From contig OY856409.1 in the NCBI GenBank assembly GCA_963693085.1, positions 657,492,591 to 657,556,590 of the forward strand: DNA of 64,000 bases, given 5' to 3'. How positions within the stretch are numbered: the stretch's first letter is position 1; each line of letters opens with the position of its first letter. Below, piece by piece: positions 49,730 through 63,200 of the stretch. The notes beneath the pieces are model-generated. The model searched no databases. It was not told where the DNA came from and worked only from the letters and a program-made list of their open reading frames with translations. This DNA comes from Alisma plantago-aquatica. Its lineage: Eukaryota > Streptophyta > Magnoliopsida > Alismatales > Alismataceae. The position numbers and the translations under genes are program-made.

Positions 49730-51900
49730 AATGAACCATTAAGAGATATGAATGTCTTGTTGGGCATGATAACAAGTCAATCTTCACTAGATGTAGTGGG
49801 AGAATGACTATTCTATTAGGTATAATACATATTGATGTATATGCATACCTATTGGAATAAATGTTAATACTTCAGATATGGTATTTATTGAAATACCAAT
49901 ATGAATATCTTGAAATGTTCAAGAATATCATAAAGAACAAACTTGGTAAAAGTATTAATTCTTTGATATGATCAATGAACGAGATACTTAAACCAAATGT
50001 TTGAGGACCTTGTGAGTAACTATGATAGTATATAATAGAAAACTCATTAAGGCATAATGAAGTCTAAATAAAAGAATGAATCATGATCTAAATAGTAAGA
50101 GCATGATCATCAAACAAATAACTATTCTTCTAGAATTCTTCTAAAGAACATGCTTTACACTAAATAAAATTACAAAAGGGGATTAAGAATCACAAGTGCT
50201 GGAGAATCTCAAATTCATTATGTAATAGATACACCTCATATATCTAGTAGAAAACACGTTGAGCTTGATGGATAATGATGTCCTACAAACTCAATGGTGA
50301 TGAAATTGGTCATATGATAATGAGCCAATAATCTATCTAGATGATGTTGAGGAACTAGATTTTGAGTTATGGCTTGAATCCATAAGATCCAAAATGACTT
50401 CTATGTGAACCAAATAAGGTATAACCTTAATGGTATCACTTATAGGGATAAAATCCATGAAGTGCAATTGGGTCTTAAGAGTTAAGACTAACATGGATGA
50501 CATTTGAAGAGATGATTGGTTGAGATAAATTCAAGTGAGTTCAAGGTGTTGAACTTGATGATTTTATTTAACCAATTGTAGTGGCTATAGGCCATATAGG
50601 ATCATGCTTGCTATTGGAACTTGAAGACTATGAAATTTGGCATATAGATATTAAAACTGCATTCCTAGTAGGAATAACATGAGGTTGTGTACATGACACA
50701 ACCTGAAGAGTTTTATAATTCTGTTAATGCAAATGCATTCTATAAGTTACAAGAGATTAATCAATATGATTGATTAAATACAAGCACCTCAGAACTGGAG
50801 TCTTTACTTTGATTATATAGTCAAAAGGTTTGATTGATATCTCAAAATAAAGAAGGGATCTGTGATTACAAAGATTTTGTGGGAGCATATTTATATTCCA
50901 CATTATGATGAGGAATAAAATGAAACTGGTGTGGAAATACCTTCTTTAAAGGAATAAAGAGAAATGTCCTATGTGATAGGTATATATACCTATAGAGATA
51001 GTTCTTGAAAGTCTCTTGACCTGATAAAGAGAGAGAATACATTGGCATTCTATGCTGAAGGGTTCAATATACAAAGATTCAGTGTGGGGAAACGTGTCCA
51101 TATTACATGGAGTTAGTCTCTCAGATGCCTAGTGTCCCAAATTCTTATGAAGAATAGGAACACATAGATAAATGACTTATGCATTCGTAATTGGAAATGT
51201 CATCTATGTAATCATCCTGTTATCTTGTATGTATCAGACATGATAAGAAAATATATAAACATTCATCGTCTTGTATGTATTAGACATGACAATATGATAT
51301 GCTCATCTAGTTATCTTGTATGTAATGGACATGACGAGTGGATGTATGTCTACTTCCAGTGAGAGTTATTGGAATACCATAAAGAACTTATTTAAGTACT
51401 TGTGAAGTATTAAAGGATTAGTTCTATGGTAATAAAAGGAAAAGTTGAGTGTAAATGAGTTACACTGATACAATACAAGCTTCCAAAATGACAAAAAAAT
51501 GATCGCAAAATGCAAAATATAAAAGTATATTCAATTATAAAGTAAACAAGAGTTATTAAATGGAAATGTTCCGAGTAAAATTAAAATTCATTTAATTCTA
51601 AAAGGAATGTTGAGTATCCTTGTGTTATGAACACCAGAGGATACTATATGGATCTAGAAGTTCATACAGATGAACTTATAGATATTCCAACCGTTGATGA
51701 CAAAGTAGAAATACTAAGTCAAACTATGGAGCTAATTGTTATGAAAGGAATATTAGATAGCATATTACGGCAAATCCATCTCATATGAAATGTCATATAG
51801 TGAGGAGATGTGAAACATACAATATACCGACTAAAGCAATATGTTGCTAACTCACTAGATTAGCACTAGTGTAGCAGAAACATGTGGGACATGTTTATAG
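49730..51900 (+). pseudogene. Copia pol remnant, copy 2
   Basis: Pieces align in order with copy 1. Near 49800-49990 are integrase-core remnants collinear with 10200-10480, including NQMFEDL. Near 50625-50700 IWHIDIKTAFLVG marks reverse transcriptase, followed by TT-x-RVL. Near 51220-51330 there are repeated CMYXTXXD-like pieces of the region before RNase H. It is more eroded than its gag, and no frame exceeds about 60 codons. Confidence 0.7.
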
Positions 51901-51935
51901 ATCACTAAGAATATGATTTGAAGATGATTGACTCT

Positions 51936-51950
51936 AAAAGCAAGTGGGAG
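51936..51950 (+). other. Polypurine tract, copy 2
   Basis: AAAAGCAAGTGGGAG, two bases before the 3' LTR. Confidence 0.8.
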
Positions 51951-51952
51951 TC

Positions 51953-54153
51953 AGTTGGTATGTATGTGCTGAGAGCCAATCATATGATGAATGAATTGGC
52001 ATATGTCATGATTGATTTGATAAATATCAAAGGCAAGCTTCCAATTTATTCTAGATCAATCGATTATGAGATAATTGATGGAGCAAAATGAATGTCTAAA
52101 GAATGACAATACTCAATGACGTATGTCTTCGGGTTAAGGACCTGAACAATGAGATCATATGGATTCTAAGGGTATGTACATTCATGTTATGTCCCTAGTC
52201 GGATGTCATTGTGGAAGGTTGATAGACAAAAATGACACATCAAGACTGGAGTGTGTGTTGGTTGATGACAGTGTCTCATTAGCCATGATATGATATCAAA
52301 CTAAGCACACAACTACATGTTGGAGAACATTGTATCAAACAGACCCACCATGAGAGTGACATATGGAACCATGACATGGTAGTCAGAATCATCTCTCATA
52401 GTGATGGTGGTGATTGTGATTCTTAGACCTAAAATCACTACATTCATTGAATGTGATTGGGTACACTTTGACATCATCAAACATAGTCCTGAAACATGGG
52501 TTGTTATAATGGTGATGATTGGGTGGCTTTGACGCATGAGATAAACTGTGAGTGATAGATATGGGATTTGTCCATCCTAAGGGAGTATGATGTCCAGGCC
52601 ACTTGATAAGCGAGACTAAGAAAGGCATACACATGTACATGTGAATCAATATATGATATTGATGCCACACATATCTCATACAGTCTGCTCTAGTTCAAGA
52701 AACATGAATAAACATTGAAAGGATGATGACTCCATGCCTTGAGTTCATTCAGGATATCAGAGACAAAGGAATTATACATTCACTGGAACACCAATCACAG
52801 ACTGTAGGATTTAAAGTTGTTCTCCAACTTTCATTTTCACTTGGGTAGTACTGATGTGCAACTAGGTACCGCTCTTTGCTTGTGATGTCATAAGCTAGTT
52901 ATGGACATTCACTGTCAACGTGAAATGGGACATATAGAGGCACACACAAAGTATTAACCTAGAAGAGGAGTTTATCCATGAATGATGTTTGGATTGATTA
53001 CTAAAGTGTTTTGGTACTCAATCAAACATTAAATCAATAGACTTGACTTGGAATCATCAAGTTGAAGTGTTGAACCAACTGATTAGAGTGTCGTATTGAT
53101 TAAGAACTAAATTGATTGTGTTCTGCACAATCTGGACCACCAACTGACCGGTTCACTGGGTGAACCAAACAGCTGATGGTTAATGAGACGACCGGTTCAC
53201 TCTGGTGAACCAATTGGTTCATTTGAACCAAACGAGCAGTGATGGGTTTTCCCAATTTGTTAGAAAAAAATTTCGTTTCACTTGTTTAATTTGATTGGGA
53301 CAAGAATTAATATTTATGTTAATTAGAAATGAATAAGGAAATTCAATTGTAGGAAAGTCTGGGAAGTAAAACAACCGGTTCACTGGGTGAAATGACTGGT
53401 TCACTAGGTGAAATGACTGGTTCACTGGGTGAACCGATCGGCTCACACTCCCAACCGACCAGTTCACTAGTGAACCGACTGGTTCACCTTGCCAAATGAC
53501 CATTTTAGTTATGAAACAACCAGTTTGCCTGCCGCAATGCAAATTGTTAATGGAAATTTTGGAACCTTCTACTCCCGCACAGACTGGGAACCCTAACCCT
53601 TCCCTCTACTATAAATAGATGGGTATGGGGGGCTTCTCCAGAGACTCAACTTAGAACAACAGTTGCTCTGTAAAGTTGTTGTCCTCTCTGGTTGTGGTAA
53701 CTAAGAGAGCCCAAGCAAGTTCTACCCGTCTAGGGAGGAACAACGAGGGAAAGACAACTGTAGAAAAGCAACTAGTGGTGGGAGAGTGTGTCGGTGATTG
53801 GTACGTCAATAGAAGGGGACAACTCCTTCTAGTTCGTTCTTCAGGACGAATAGAGTTCCTGATAATCTGTGTGGACTATCTATAGAGGCAGGAGACTTCT
53901 ACCGCTTAGGAGGATGACAATCAACTGCAGTCCAGATCAAGACCAGGAGCTGTACAGATGTCGTCAAATACAGGTGGTTGAAGACCGTACTTACTGTGAG
54001 GTATAGACACTGAACAAGCCTCAGGACCAGGTATATCTCGCTAAAACCATCCTTCCCATTACATAGATATCGATGCAATCTCCTGGTTATGGGTTTATGT
54101 TCAAGTAAATTTTTTTGTTTCCGCTTCCTACTCCAACCACATAAAACCCAAAA
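51953..54153 (+). repeat. 3' LTR of Copia copy 2
   Basis: 2,201 bp. The first base pair has changed (AGTTGGTATG instead of TGTTGGTATG). It carries three 21-bp units at 53374-53436 where the 5' LTR has one. TATA element at 53609-53619. Confidence 0.9.
53374..53436 (+). repeat. Three tandem 21-bp units in the 3' LTR
   Basis: The unit is ACTGGTTCACTAGGTGAAATG with small changes, itself partly palindromic (GGTTCAC/GTGAA). The 5' LTR has one unit at the same place (about 46424-46444), so two units were gained in this LTR or lost in the other. Confidence 0.85.
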
Positions 54154-55749
54154 AAAAGTACATGATTTCTTGATGATGATGCTTCATCTAAGTTCTTCAA
54201 GGCTCGATGGTCTTAATAGGCCTCTTCTTGCCTGCTCTGGTGGTCAGGATCTCAAGAAGGATCCACTATAGGGGATGAGAAGGGGAAAGCTCGAAACCTC
54301 AAGCCCAACATTGTGCATTATCGAATCTACCCACCAAAACCCTGAGAAACATTCAACAGTGAAGGGTGAAGGTGATGGGTGAGTTCTCATGATTGGAGGA
54401 GCGCCAAAATGTCAAGTTTGTGAACCGCCGGTGAGGATACCAACAGTGGTCTATAGGTTTGGGCAACTCAGGTAAGTACAAAGAAAACTAAGAAAGGAAA
54501 AGCGAAGGAGGAGGGTCAAGGATGCTTAGCGGATTACCAATTAAGCCGAAGGAGGATATGAGGCTATGAACAGTGTCGATGATCAGATATGGAAGGAGGA
54601 CTAGGTTTGGGAGTTTGGGGCTAGATCAGGTGAAATTGAATGTGGAGGAGAGAAGCCTGAGGTATGATGATGCTCTACTAGGCTTTATATAGGTAGGAGG
54701 TGGCGTGTAGCTCGCTCTATAGTGACAGGGTTGAGAGGCAGTTAATCCCTATTAGGGTGTTTCATCAAACTAGCGAGATGGATGATGAGTTAAGGCTCAT
54801 TTGAACTGGAAGAGAGAGATGAAGCTGATGGAAGAAGAATTTTGAGAAATAGAGGTGTATAGAGGGAGGAAGAGACCAGTAAAGGGAAATGCTAGAAATT
54901 GTCTCTGACTCGCGTATTAGCGGAGGTAGTTGAAGACATATTGACCATTGGATTGTCTCAGAGAGTCCAAGATCGTTCTCATGTATTAAATCTGAGATGT
55001 AACGTGTGACAGGAATAAATGATTGAACTATAGCTTAAATACTCTCATAAATGAAATCAAATTCAAACTATATTCAAATCTTGTTTAATTCATTTGGAGG
55101 GACAAACATTGACCAAACAACCCCAAATTTGGACCATATGCTAATATTAATGTCTAGAATAATTTTATACACTTACATTTTCATTTTACACAAGATTTGA
55201 CCCATAACCACTATATTGGCCATTAATATGTATATTATTGTATTAAAGGATGAATTAATTAGAAAATACTTCATAATTAAATCTTTGAGTAGAAATTCGA
55301 GATATACATCATTTAATAACTCAAGAGTCATTACTCACCTCAATATTCTCTTTTATGTTATAAATCCATCTATGAGGAGAGAAAAAGGAAAAGAGGTTCA
55401 TTATTCTCATATCTAACTCAATATTACACTATCTTTTATTCCTTGTCCCAAAAGGCCATAAAAACTCTACATTAAGGTAATCTACCGATTATCTCTCATT
55501 AGTGGTCATTTTGCATTTTATACTCTAATTAAAATAGTAATTGAGGCATTTGTGCATAAACTCATATGTTGGCATCAATGTGAAACAAATATATTCCAAA
55601 CCACTAAATATTACTCAATTTCAACATTGAGGACAAAATGGATAGAAAATATAGGAAAATTTAGGGAAAAGGCTAAAAAGGATATGAAGGAAATGAAAAG
55701 TTTGAAAATGGGTTAAACTTCAAATAAACCTAAGTTTTGGTATGTTACA

Positions 55750-55763
55750 ACACTCCACCCCTT
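55750..55763 (-). other. Polypurine tract of the Gypsy-type element
   Basis: On the - strand this reads AAGGGGTGGAGTGT, immediately before the LTR start TGTAACATAC. Confidence 0.8.
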
Positions 55764-57689
55764 AAAGAGGATTTCATCCCTGAGATATCAACAAGAGGGA
55801 AGGGTGAGCATGTAACATCCCAACACTTAGCAACTAGGAGGTTACATCTAATTTATGGTACTTTGCATGCTCTACTCATATGTCAGGTTCTCATGGTTCA
55901 CTCAGGGTTCCACTACTAAGATTTCTTTTATAACACAATTAACATTTTCAACTTATTAGCATTATATTCATTATGATGTTACATCATCCTTTTTATTCCA
56001 TTAATTGTTTCATGCTATATTCACATTGTTGTCAAAAGAATTGAATTTCCTTATTATGTACAAATTCTATATATTTTTCATATTTATACCAATAAGAGTT
56101 TTAAGCACAATTAGAGTCCACTTAATTATCTCATTGTCTAATTTGGATTTAGTCTTCATTATCCTCATACTATCATCATATTGTATTATTACAAATTATT
56201 TTGCATAAAATAGGAAATATCATCCAACAAGTTATTAAGTCTACAATTAATTCAAATAATGCCACATTAATTTCTTATATCTATATTAAACATTGTCACA
56301 TTTACTTTCTTGCTCACATTAATGTCATCATAAATTGTTTAATCATATTTATTCATTTCTTATTATTGATTATGTACTTTTAACCTCACATTGTCCATAC
56401 ATGCATCATTATGTAAATCGAATCACTCATTAACCATGCTTGAGTCATTACATAATTTAGTGAACAAGGTGATATGCATACATATTAATGATTTATTACC
56501 AAATCATGATTAGGTGATTATATATCATTAATGTGTATCAAGTTATATTATGACACATAATGTTATTAATGTATCATGAATGTCATCAAGAGTGCATATA
56601 ATAAGGTTAGATGATTACAATTTAGGATTTAGATCAACATGATCATTACATGTCACTTATACATTCTTAGCTTGCATTAAGTCTGGAATTAGGTTCCATT
56701 TATCTTACTTATCATATCATTAGGGTTGGTGACATGGTCAACATCATGTGTATCCACAATGTTGTATCAATATGTGAGTTACTCATATTATGAGAAGTAG
56801 GTATTCATTAGGGTTCAATCATATGAACTATGTATTAGTTGACCATTATATGTTTACTATTATATAAACAAACATGTTAGGTTATAAGTATAACTTGTTT
56901 GGTCAAAACTAAGGATCTAATCCCACTAACCTCCTCATCATGGAGTTAGCATTTCTAGAGTAGCTAGACTTCAATATGTTATAGGATTCCATCCCCATAA
57001 AAGGGTATTTCTTCTTCGAAATCGACATATACATGTTCTATGAGGTGTTATTACTCCACCCCTTAAAGGGTTGACCTAACAAGTCAAACTAAACTAGAGG
57101 TAAAAGAGTGAGTCTAATTAAACCATGTATAAGATCTATCATTTCCACCTCAAAGTCTAGGTTTGAGGGATAGTCTACTCAAACATTTAAAATCTAAGGC
57201 TCCTATAAGGAGCTTATAGGACATAAGCGAATGTTATTGGGTATCCATCCTAAGACAAGTCACAAGGTCAAAATACAAGGTTCCCAAGAGTATCCAATAT
57301 AGATGTCTAAGGCTATTATTGCCTAAAGGTATGCTATTTTAGACAATCAATATCAGCTCAGGCCAGACCGATGTCATACGGATCTAGGAGTCCTCATAAA
57401 CCAAGCAAGTGGCATGGAGGAAAATCTTATCTGCCCCCAGATCATGACCCTTTCTAGACACCTTTGCTTTCAACTTATGCTCTAGTAGCTAGCTAACATG
57501 CTCATCACATAAATGTTACCTAAAGATATTTCTAATGTGAAACTCTAATGATCGTAAGTCAAACTTTCATCATCTCATGAAAAACATAGGTCAATTCTAG
57601 GGTTAATATGTTAACTAAAGGGGAACTATGTAAGGTGAGGGTTCTAACTAGGGAGACAAATTAAGATAGTCAAGATTTTGACTACCATG
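55764..57689 (-). other. Internal region of the Gypsy-type element, no coding potential seen
   Basis: About 1.9 kb, AT-rich in the middle (55920-56560). There is no gag, protease, RT or integrase motif on either strand. On the - strand a second PPT-like string, CCCTTTAAGGGGTGGAGT, lies at 57069-57052, so the internal region may be a collapsed tandem of element ends. Confidence 0.7.
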
Positions 57690-57702
57690 GGTTCTGATAC
57701 CA
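57690..57702 (-). other. Primer binding site of the Gypsy-type element
   Basis: On the - strand TGGTATCAGAACC, the initiator-Met complement with one change. It is three bases from the LTR end. Confidence 0.85.
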
Positions 57703-57705
57703 TGT

Positions 57706-60197
57706 TGTAAAGAAGGCCAAACACCCCTTTACTAATAATGGTAAACAAAAGACCAACAAATAGAAGTGGAATTTAAATAATGACTATATTCAATTTTATA
57801 AAGGGTGCATCAAAAGTATCCCAACAAAAGTTTACATCATATATACAAAAAAAGGATCTAATATAGAGGGAAATAAAACTACATCAATTTGTCTCCAAGA
57901 AACAACTTTAACGTAATTACAAATTATATCACATGTGTTAGGGTTTTGTAAAACATAAAGTGTAAGAGAACCCTAACTTTGGACCTTCTAGGGAAACCTT
58001 CAATTTAGGACTCAAAACCTACACCAGTCGATCAATTAGATTCTTCTAATTGAGAAAACATATTTTATTACCTTATTTGGAGTTAAAATGAGTAATTACA
58101 AATTTAGGGCTTTTATATAAATAAAATAGTGTTTCTAATAAACATCATACTAGGGGTGTAAAATACGACTTGAAAATCCTAAAATTAGATTCTAATCAAA
58201 AAATGTTTTCCAAGGACTATTTATTTATATTTTTTTGAGCTCATATACAAAAGTTATGAATTTTTCTTTCTGGACCAATCAGAAATTAGGAAACTATAGG
58301 CATGACATAGATGAAATCTCGATTAAATACGATGTAAATAAGATGTGAAACACCAAAAAGGACCATGGCGTGTGTGAAACATAAATCACATACGTGGGGG
58401 GAACATCATTAAACGCGTTCGTATTCCTCACAACAGGAAAAAAGAAGGTAAAAATACCTATAATGCCCTTGTCATATTAATCGTCCAATTAAATGGATAG
58501 GGACACCTCGATCACCGTATGATTGGGATTTTTCTACTCGCATCCCTGGTGAGAGTTCAGTAGGGCTCTGAGTCTCCAAATTTCAAACTAAGGGAAAGGT
58601 ACACAATTTCTTGATGATGATGCTTCATCTAACTTATCCAAGGCTCGACGGTCTCAACGGGCCTCTTCTTGACTTCTTTGGTGGTTGGGATCTCAAGAAG
58701 GCTCCATCGTAGGGGATGAGTATAGGAAAGCTCAAAACCTTGAGCTTAACATTGTGCATTATCGAATCTACCTGCCAAAACTTAGAGAAATATTTAGCTG
58801 TGAAGGGCCAAGAAGATGGGTGAGTTTCCATGATTGGAGGAGTGCCAAAACATCAAGGCTATAAACTGCCAGTGAGGACACCAACAACAGTCTATAGGTT
58901 CGGGTGACTCAGGCAATTATAAAGAAAACTAAGAAAGGAAAAGAAAAGGAGGAGGGTCAAGGATGCTCACCGGATTGCCAATTGAGCCAAAGGAGGATGT
59001 GAGGCTATAAGCGGCGTCTATGATCAGAGACAGAAGGGGGAGCAGGTTTGGGAGTTTGGAGCTAGATTAGGTGAAATTGAATGAGGAGGAGAGAATCCTA
59101 AGGTACGTTGATGCTTTGCCAAGCTTTTTTATAGGTAGGAGGTGGCATGTAGCTCGCTCTGCAATGGCAGGGTTGAGCGGTAGTTAAGCCCTATTTGGGC
59201 ATTTTGTCAAACTAGTGAGATGGATGATGAGTTTAGATTCATTTGAATTGGTAGAGAGAGACGAAGTAGATGGAAGAAGTATTTCAAGAAAAGGAGGTGT
59301 AGGAGGAAGAGACCAGCAAAGGAAAATGCTTGAAACTGTCTCTACTCACGTATTAACGGAGGTAGTTGACGACATATTGACCATTGGATCGCCAATCGGA
59401 CGTTTGGGATCACGTCCATGTATTAAATTTGAGATGTAATGTGTGACAGGAATAAATGATTGAACTATAGGTTAAATGCTCAAATAAATGAAATTGAATT
59501 CAAACTATATTTGAATCTTGTTTAATTCATTTGGAGGGTCACACATTGACCAAATAACCCCAAATTTGGACCATAGGCTAATATTAATGTCTAGAATAAT
59601 TATATACATGATTTTTGTTTTACACAATTTTTGACCCATAACCACTATATTGGTCATTAATATATATACATATATATACTATTATTGTATTAAAAGCGTG
59701 AATTAATAAGAAAAGACTTTATAATGAAATCTTTGAGTAGAATTTCAAGATATACATCATTTACTAACTCAAGAGTCATTACTCACCTCAATATTCTATT
59801 TAATGTTATAATTCTATCTAGGAGGAGAGAGAAAGGAAAAGAGGTTCATTACTCTCATATCTAACTCAATATTACACTATCTTTTATTCCTTGTCCCAAC
59901 GGCCATAAAAACTCTACATTAATATAATGTACTGATTATCTCTCATCAGTGGTCATTTTGCATTTTAGACTCTAATCAAAACACTAATTGAGGCATTTGT
60001 GCATAAACTAATATGTTTCCATCAATGTGAAACAAATATATTCCAAACCAAAAAATATTACTCAATTTCAACATTGAGGACAAAAAGGATAGAAAAGATA
60101 GGAAAATTTAGGAAAAAGGCCAAAAAGGATACGAAGGAAATGAAAATCTCAAAAATGGGTTAAACTGCAAATAAACCCCAAGTTTCAGTATGTTACA
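57706..60197 (-). repeat. 5' LTR of the Gypsy-type element
   Basis: 2,492 bp and uninterrupted, so it shows the pre-insertion state of the site hit by Copia copy 2. It lacks the 762-bp segment of the other LTR. A TATA-like site on the - strand (CTATAAAAAAGC) lies at 59123-59134. Confidence 0.9.
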
Positions 60198-60202
60198 TCT
60201 TC
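60198..60202 (+). repeat. 5-bp target duplication of the outer LTR element, right
   Basis: TCTTC, identical to 43301-43305. Confidence 0.85.
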
Positions 60203-63200
60203 TTCCTAGACCTTGTTTCCAATAGAAGATCTTATTTTGTCATTATCAATCTTAGGTATTTAATAATTACTTGCTAGACATCATGTATAGAGATTACACC
60301 CAAATTAATACTACTACCTATCCTTTACATCAACCCACTTCATGCCTGCAAAGTCCTTATCCTAAGTAAAAAAAATTAAAATCTTATGTGGGATTCTATA
60401 ATGTACAATGTTTCATAATGTGGTCCAATCTTCCAAAAGAAGTGTAGATGTTTGGAATGGATTCATTATCCACATATAGATCCTTCATTTATAATAACTA
60501 TTGGATGAATATGTGTGGAAGTATCAATGCCTATCGTGAAACAAGATGAACTACTCCTGCTCCAATTTCTAGAGTGCACATCCACCTTGATCAACTTTGC
60601 CTAGAGTGTCTCTGTTTTTTTAAATCACATGGATGTATAGATGTAGAAGAAGGTGTAAATTTGTTTCCTAGATGATGATTCTAGGAGGAAAAATAGGAAG
60701 TTATATTTTCGTATGCCACTTCTGAACAATGAGGCAAGAACCAAAGTGTAAAGAGTGGGACCTAGTAGGGGACCACTCTTTACTTAGTTCAAGAAAATAA
60801 TTTGCATATAACCCCATGAAATCAAATATGACCAGATAAAAGGGGTGCAATATTTTTTCTCAAATAGATGAGTATAGAAATACAGTTTGTTGTATTGAAA
60901 TAAAATCCATCTATTATATAAATTTGTTGTTCAACTTAACATTGGGCCTTATAGGCAAAGTCTAAATTATGAATCTAATTATCAGGATCATATTGTGGTG
61001 AAGAACCTTCTCATCTTAGAAATTATCCTAGCACTTGGTCTTAATGTAATTCATCTTCTCCCTGAATCTGAGGTTGTGCTAACTCTGGGTGGATTGAAAA
61101 ACAACACCTAGGAAATAGAAAATAAAATAAAAGGACATCAGCAAAAATTGAGTTTGTGCAGTAAAAACAAATAGACAACACTTAAGATAGAGAAAGTATA
61201 GGCAAGATATCAAATAAAGGAGAGGTTCAAAAGAAGAAGTTCCATGATGATTTTTTAGTCCAAAAGATGAGGTATGCCCAAACTAAAGAATATCGAGTAG
61301 GGAATCTTGCCTTTAAAAATTTTCATTAATAATATAAAAATATAAATTGTGCATGGAAAAAATAAAGACTAAAATTATTTCAAGAAGGGTTGAGACACCA
61401 TTGGATATAAACCTAAAAATAATGGGTGGAGATAGCACACCCTTGGAGGAAAAGCACACCTCTGTAAATAGTGGGTGAAAAATCATATCCTGGGATGAGA
61501 TAGCATGTCTCCTATGAAATATGGTTGTACAGATGTACCACTACAAGAAATAAAGCTAGTATAAGCATGCACATAAACATGGAAATGCAAGTATAAGTAT
61601 ATTCCATGTGAAATAATAGGATGAGAACATCCAAAATAAATCATGTGGGGTCAGATGACCCATAAGAATTATCTAAGAAATAAGATTTTCATAATGATGG
61701 AAAAGAGAATATCTACCCATGCCTCTTATGGGAAGGAATTTTGATCATAATAGCAGTGCCTAGATAATAAAAAAGTTGTACATACCTCAGATAGAGTACA
61801 TAAGTCCAAAGTCAATCCTAGGTTCAAGCCTAAGTCTCCAAAGCACCTATTAAACATATATCTAGAATTTGAAATTTACATTAGTTTTCATTTTTGGAAT
61901 GTTCAATATATCATTTTCTTTATTTTTATACTTCTAGCATTATCTTACTAATTTATTTTATAATTTGCTTATGGATACTAGTATTAACTAAAATGGAACC
62001 TGACAATTGGACCATCAGTACATGAGAACTAAATTTGTCGTTACTTTCTTATTTAAAAATTGTATAGTGGCTTATTTCACATACTTGAAGGTTTTAGCAA
62101 TGTTTAAATGAATATTTATATGGTGTATTTTGAGTTACTATGTTGGGTATTTATGATCCTTCCAAAATTATCCACTCATGAGAGAAGTAAATAATATCTT
62201 CTATTTACTTAATTTTCTCAATCACTCTTCAATTATCCTCAACTGTGTTTATTTCTAATTTCTTTTGAACAATAGTAACTTAGTTCATGTTAATTGATTC
62301 CATAATATCAGTAACATCCTCTAAAGATAATACAAGAGGGGAAGTTTGTATTCTCTTAGTAATTTTCACTATTTTTATGTTACATCTAAATATTTATTAT
62401 ATACAAGTGTGATCCTATTCTTTACATATGTATTAATTAGTGTGTTTCTAAAATAATTTTCAGATTTTATTTCATTTTTGATAATATTTGCATGCATGTA
62501 CAAGATTGTTTCCCATTATGTTACACCACATTTTTATTTATTACAATCTATATAAGTTGGTTTACGTTATTCATTTAATATATTAGATGTTTTCTTTTTA
62601 ATAATAAATTCAATATTTTCGGTATTATCTTTCATTTTCTTTTTTAAGGAATTTGAGGAACTAGAAACTCCTAAAAGATGTGAAACTTAGTCTAAAAGCA
62701 AACTTAAACATGAGGAAAACAACTTTACAATTAATTCTCCCTATTGTGGTTTAGCATTTTGTTTAATATTTTGGGCTTTAATATACATTCTCTCTCCTAA
62801 ACTACACAAGGATAGATAAGATTTTCCAAATATTATGGAAATTTACATATAAATTGATTTTGGTATGTAGATTTCTAAATTAGGATTTATTTCTATTATT
62901 GAAGTTATTTAGTAATTTATTTAACACTTTTGGCTCCTATTCTTATTTTCTTTTATAATTAGAATTAAAATAGTTATTATTATGGAAATAATGTGAAACT
63001 TGGCACCGAAGGAACATGTTTTTACCATTATATTTTACTTTGAATTTCCCTTTTTTGAGTTATGGCACCATTAGAATGTTTGGTTACCATAATGTTTATC
63101 AAAAGATTATACCTTTATTATAAATATACACTCAATCGAGTCTTATTATCTTAAATATATTTAAAAATAGCCATATATTGTTATCTTGTACAAAATTCTA

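Larger units (their letters stand above)
44969..54153 (+). mobile_element. Copia-type LTR retrotransposon, copy 2, nested in a Gypsy LTR
   Basis: Parts are the 5' LTR (44969-47162), PBS (47164), leader, gag (48391-49208), pol remnant, PPT (51936-51950) and 3' LTR (51953-54153). It is flanked by AAAGG (44964-44968) and AAAAG (54154-54158). The intact equivalent site at 58591-58605 reads GGGAAAGGTACACAA, confirming a 5-bp duplication with one later mutation. The LTRs differ at about 9 of 141 hand-counted bases, so it is younger than its host. Same family as copy 1. Confidence 0.92.
43306..55749 (-). repeat. 3' LTR of the Gypsy-type element, split by Copia copy 2
   Basis: The parts are 43306-44968 and 54159-55749, together 3,254 bp. 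Relative to the other LTR it has an extra 762-bp segment (43513-44274). Removing that segment gives 2,492 bp, exactly the length of the other LTR. The two LTRs differ at about 14 of 100 hand-counted bases just right of the Copia insertion. A TATA-like site on the - strand lies at 54682-54693. Confidence 0.88.
43306..60197 (-). mobile_element. Gypsy-type non-autonomous (LARD-like) LTR element, host of a nested Copia
   Basis: Both ends read TGTAA...TTACA and are flanked by TCTTC. Read on the - strand the parts are the 5' LTR (60197-57706), PBS (57702-57690), a 1.96-kb internal region, PPT (55763-55750) and the 3' LTR (55749-43306). The 3' LTR is split by a 9.19-kb Copia insertion. Without that insertion the element is about 7.7 kb. 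The internal region has no recognisable gag or pol, so it would depend on proteins from another element. The TGTAACA start and a PPT of type TTTAAGGGGTGGAG are typical of Ty3/Gypsy elements. Confidence 0.88.
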
